From NCBI GenBank assembly GCA_903927965.1, contig CAIYPA010000280.1, positions 1-34,433 on the forward strand: 34,433 nucleotides of DNA, read 5' to 3'. This document shows, piece by piece, positions 32,500 to 34,433 of the stretch; positions within the stretch are counted from its first letter, which is position 1; each line of letters opens with the position of its first letter. The stretch is from an uncultured Bacteroidia bacterium. Its GTDB lineage: Bacteria > Bacteroidota > Bacteroidia > Bacteroidales > Prolixibacteraceae. A model generated the notes under the pieces. The model did no database searches. It had not been told where the DNA came from and was given only the letters and a program-made list of their open reading frames with translations. The translations under genes were made by a program, and so were the position numbers.

Positions 32500-32944
32500 T
32501 CGTTGTTTTCTCTGTTGATTTTGTATTTACCACTTTGTCGGTTATTTTCACCGAATCGATGCCGGCTGTGAACCTGAAACCTGTAAGGCTATAATTTGGC
32601 GCGAAACCGCAATTCTCCGAGATCAGCTTGATGATCATGGTGTGCCGTACAAAGAGCGTATCTTTTTTGCCATTGGCAATGATCACAAATCCGGTCGAAT
32701 CGGCGTTCAGCGAAAGTGGCAACGTTGCTTTCATGGTCAGGGCAGCGGTCACGTCACTGACCAATGTATCGCCAACCAAGTTCCGGTTAATACCTTTGAT
32801 GGTCAATGAATTGATGGTCTTTGTCGCACTGATTGAAAACGAACCCATCATCAGGGTATCCACCGATTCGTAGCAACGGTTCCCATCGTTGCACGAGGTA
32901 AAAAGGAACAAAAAAAAGGGTATCAAAATCTGAAAATATCTCAT
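32456..32944 (-). CDS. DUF6452 family lipoprotein
   Basis: The 162-residue protein starts with a lipoprotein signal ending in LFTSC, followed by a short charged linker and a beta-rich domain (LMMGSFSISATKTINSLTIK, LPLSLNADSTGFVI, LFVRHTMIIKLISENCGF). This is the layout of DUF6452, a Bacteroidota family usually found just before DUF6048 genes. The mature protein has two further cysteines, C24 near the start and one in ENCGFAP. Its role is not known. The pair order and the overlap suggest they form one envelope complex. A perfect -7 box precedes it. Confidence 0.85.
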   Translation of the reverse strand: MRYFQILIPFFLFLFTSCNDGNRCYESVDTLMMGSFSISATKTINSLTIKGINRNLVGDTLVSDVTAALTMKATLPLSLNADSTGFVIIANGKKDTLFVRHTMIIKLISENCGFAPNYSLTGFRFTAGIDSVKITDKVVNTKSTEKTTNDQNIRIYFNPAVH

Positions 32945-32978
32945 CCGATTGTAATGAATCTGATTTTAAAAAGTCAGA

Positions 32979-32986
32979 CAAAGATA
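32979..32986 (-). promoter_or_regulatory. -7 box for the DUF6452-DUF6048 operon
   Basis: On the minus strand this reads TATCTTTG, a perfect TAnnTTTG box, 34 bases upstream of the DUF6452 ATG. The -33 box is not evident. Confidence 0.55.
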
Positions 32987-33071
32987 AGTAAATTGAACCG
33001 ATTGCATTTAGCCCTGAACAAAGTTAAATCTGCGAATGTAATATAAGGTATTAAGATTGCTTTGAATTCAT

Positions 33072-33079
33072 TATTTTTG
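33072..33079 (+). promoter_or_regulatory. -7 box for the metallophosphoesterase gene
   Basis: TATTTTTG is a perfect TAnnTTTG box, 18 bases before ATG 33098. It makes the upstream TTG at 33062 unlikely as a start. Confidence 0.5.
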
Positions 33080-33097
33080 AACAAAATATTACTTCTT

Positions 33098-34264
33098 ATG
33101 CGTGCCACATCGTTTCTGATTTTTTTTGGAATTGTTTTTCTGGTCTATTTTTCGATCAATTACCTGATCTTTACAAGGGGGCTGATCGCCTTCTCGGTTA
33201 CCCCTGCCATGAGAAAGGGCTATATCATCAGCTTTTGGATCCTGGTTTCGTGCTTTATTGTCGGTGAAGTACTTGAGCATACCCACTCTTCCTTGCCCGG
33301 TGAATGGATTTACCGCATCGGGGCTTTCTGGTTGGCGTTTATGCTTTACTTCTCGCTTGTATTGTTCGTGATCGACATTGTCCGCGTGTTCAACTTTTTC
33401 TTCCATTTCCTGCCGGTTTTTTCGCAGACTTTCTTGTTCCGCTTCGGACTTGTCACGGTGGCTGTTGTTTCGGTTGTTGTGATTGCCGGACATATCAATG
33501 CCTTGAATACCCGTGTGAGGCAGATTTCGCTCGATATTCCCAAGAAAGTCAATGGAAATAATCATATGAAGATCCTGATGGCCTCCGATATCCACCTTGG
33601 GGCTTTGATCGGCGAAAACCGCGAACTTCGGTTGGTGGAAATCATCAACAACCAAAAGCCCGATTTGGTGCTGCTTTGTGGCGACCTTGTCGATGGCGAC
33701 ATTGCCTCGGTGCTGCGTAAAAACCTGGGGCGCCACCTGCAGGAGATCAGAACGCCGATGGGTGTTTATGCGATTCCCGGAAACCATGAATACATTGGCG
33801 GCATACAGAAAACGCTTCCTTATCTTGAGAGCATCAATATCAAGGAGTTGCGCGACCAGACTCTCGTTTTGCCAAATGGTATCCAGCTTGTTGGGCGTGA
33901 CGACCGCGACAACCGCAGGATGGGCGACGCAAATGGCCGCAAATCGCTGAAGGAACTCACTTCGGGTCTCGATCCTGCTTATCCGATCATCGTGATGAAC
34001 CATCAGCCGTTCGATCTTGATGAAGCGGTGAAGGAAAAAGTTGACCTCCACCTTTCGGGACATACCCACAACGGTCAGCTCTGGCCTTTCAATTACGTGA
34101 CGAATGCGATTTTTGAATTGAGCTGGGGTAATTTGAAAAAAGGGACAACCAATTTCTATGTCTCCTCGGGATTTGGTACATGGGGACCACCAGTCCGAAC
34201 TGGCAACAGTCCCGAAGTCGCAGTGTTCAACATTACATTCAGCGATCCTTCGTTAACCAAATGA
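33098..34264 (+). CDS. Membrane-anchored metallophosphoesterase
   Basis: The 388-residue protein has about four membrane helices in the first 140 residues (FLIFFGIVFLVYFSI; GYIISFWILVSCFIVG; FWLAFMLYFSLVLFV; LVTVAVVSVVVIAG), then a calcineurin-like phosphoesterase domain. Its dinuclear metal ligands are in SDIHLG (D164, H166), GDLVDGD (D196), PGNHE (N229, H230), MNHQP and SGHTHNGQ (H322, H324), the complete set. This matches the YkuE/YaeI-like membrane phosphodiesterase group, some of which act on lipid-linked or cell-wall intermediates. The substrate cannot be read. The next gene starts within this stop codon (ATGA), so the two are translationally coupled. Confidence 0.93.
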   Translation: MRATSFLIFFGIVFLVYFSINYLIFTRGLIAFSVTPAMRKGYIISFWILVSCFIVGEVLEHTHSSLPGEWIYRIGAFWLAFMLYFSLVLFVIDIVRVFNFFFHFLPVFSQTFLFRFGLVTVAVVSVVVIAGHINALNTRVRQISLDIPKKVNGNNHMKILMASDIHLGALIGENRELRLVEIINNQKPDLVLLCGDLVDGDIASVLRKNLGRHLQEIRTPMGVYAIPGNHEYIGGIQKTLPYLESINIKELRDQTLVLPNGIQLVGRDDRDNRRMGDANGRKSLKELTSGLDPAYPIIVMNHQPFDLDEAVKEKVDLHLSGHTHNGQLWPFNYVTNAIFELSWGNLKKGTTNFYVSSGFGTWGPPVRTGNSPEVAVFNITFSDPSLTK

Positions 34265-34433
34265 ACCAGAAGCGATTGGTTTGCCTTTGCAACCATGTGT
34301 CGGCAATTGAGATCAGAAAGATTTTGAAAGCCGGAGCATTGACGGTCGCGGATGTCCAACAGTTCACTGCTGCCGGCACAGGATGTGGCCGTTGCATTCA
34401 GGAGATTGCTGCCATTGTGGAAAAGCACAAGAC
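34261..34433 (+). CDS. BFD-like [2Fe-2S] protein, 3' end outside window
   Basis: The frame starts at ATG 34261, overlapping the upstream stop in ATGA, and runs off the window after 57 codons. Its pattern is C8-x-C10-N ... G-T-G-C42-G-R-C45, the cysteine layout of bacterioferritin-associated ferredoxin-like [2Fe-2S] domains, with a short helix between. Stand-alone BFD proteins release iron from ferritin, and the same domain is found at the ends of nitrite reductase and other oxidoreductases. The visible length is close to a complete small BFD protein. Coupling to the phosphoesterase suggests co-regulation only. Confidence 0.88.
   Translation, partial: MNQKRLVCLCNHVSAIEIRKILKAGALTVADVQQFTAAGTGCGRCIQEIAAIVEKHK

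Noticed and set aside
33089-34069. Long minus-strand frame of 326 codons
   Set aside because: It is fully antisense to the metallophosphoesterase, whose metal-binding motifs are all present. The antisense translation is His/Gln/Asp-rich and has no motif.

Overview
This window looks like a chromosomal segment of a Bacteroidota bacterium, probably an anaerobic or microaerophilic member of the Bacteroidales side. Several genes start just downstream of a TAnnTTTG box, the -7 element typical of this phylum. Several families are ones I associate with Bacteroidota (DUF4494, DUF6048, DUF6452). An [FeFe]-hydrogenase maturase (HydF), a class II superoxide reductase and a system II cytochrome c maturase fit a low-oxygen lifestyle. 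I recognise no tRNA, rRNA, CRISPR array or complete insertion sequence.

Layout. (1) Bases 1-6861 are a defence island built on a type I restriction-modification locus. It holds an unrecognised gene coupled to a PD-(D/E)XK-like protein, hsdS, an AAA ATPase plus small nuclease-like pair with its own promoter, hsdM, and a RhuM-family gene. hsdR is not in view. Two island genes carry perfect palindromes inside their reading frames: a 36-bp in-frame insertion in hsdM and a 29-bp palindrome in rhuM. (2) Bases 7119-13837 are housekeeping and stress genes: an ABC-F ATPase, an SGNH-hydrolase lipoprotein, a DUF4494 protein, a peroxiredoxin-superoxide reductase pair, a candidate small RNA, HydF and CoaD. 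(3) Bases 13860-20173 hold a secreted redoxin-like protein without its CXXC, a TPR sensor histidine kinase, a DUF898 membrane protein and a UMF1-type MFS transporter. (4) Bases 20265-27026 hold an acidic protein of unknown function, a large secreted multidomain protein, a UPF0158 protein and a CcsB-CcsA-like fusion. (5) Bases 27728-30813 are an AT-rich accessory patch: two paralogous lipoproteins in an operon with a secreted caspase-fold peptidase, then an Rpn-family nuclease. (6) Bases 31678-34433 hold the DUF6452-DUF6048 pair, a membrane metallophosphoesterase and the start of a BFD-like [2Fe-2S] protein.

The intergenic DNA is rich in dispersed repeats. One family is an exact 7-base tandem repeat (CTGGCNN), in two places arranged as opposed arms around a centre of about 110 bp. 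A second is a 34-bp palindrome with core CCTTCAAGG, present three times within 3 kb between genes. The strongest candidates for something not well described are the ATPase/nuclease-like cassette inside the hsd locus, the palindromes that have become coding sequence, the heptad repeat elements, and the caspase-lipoprotein operon.
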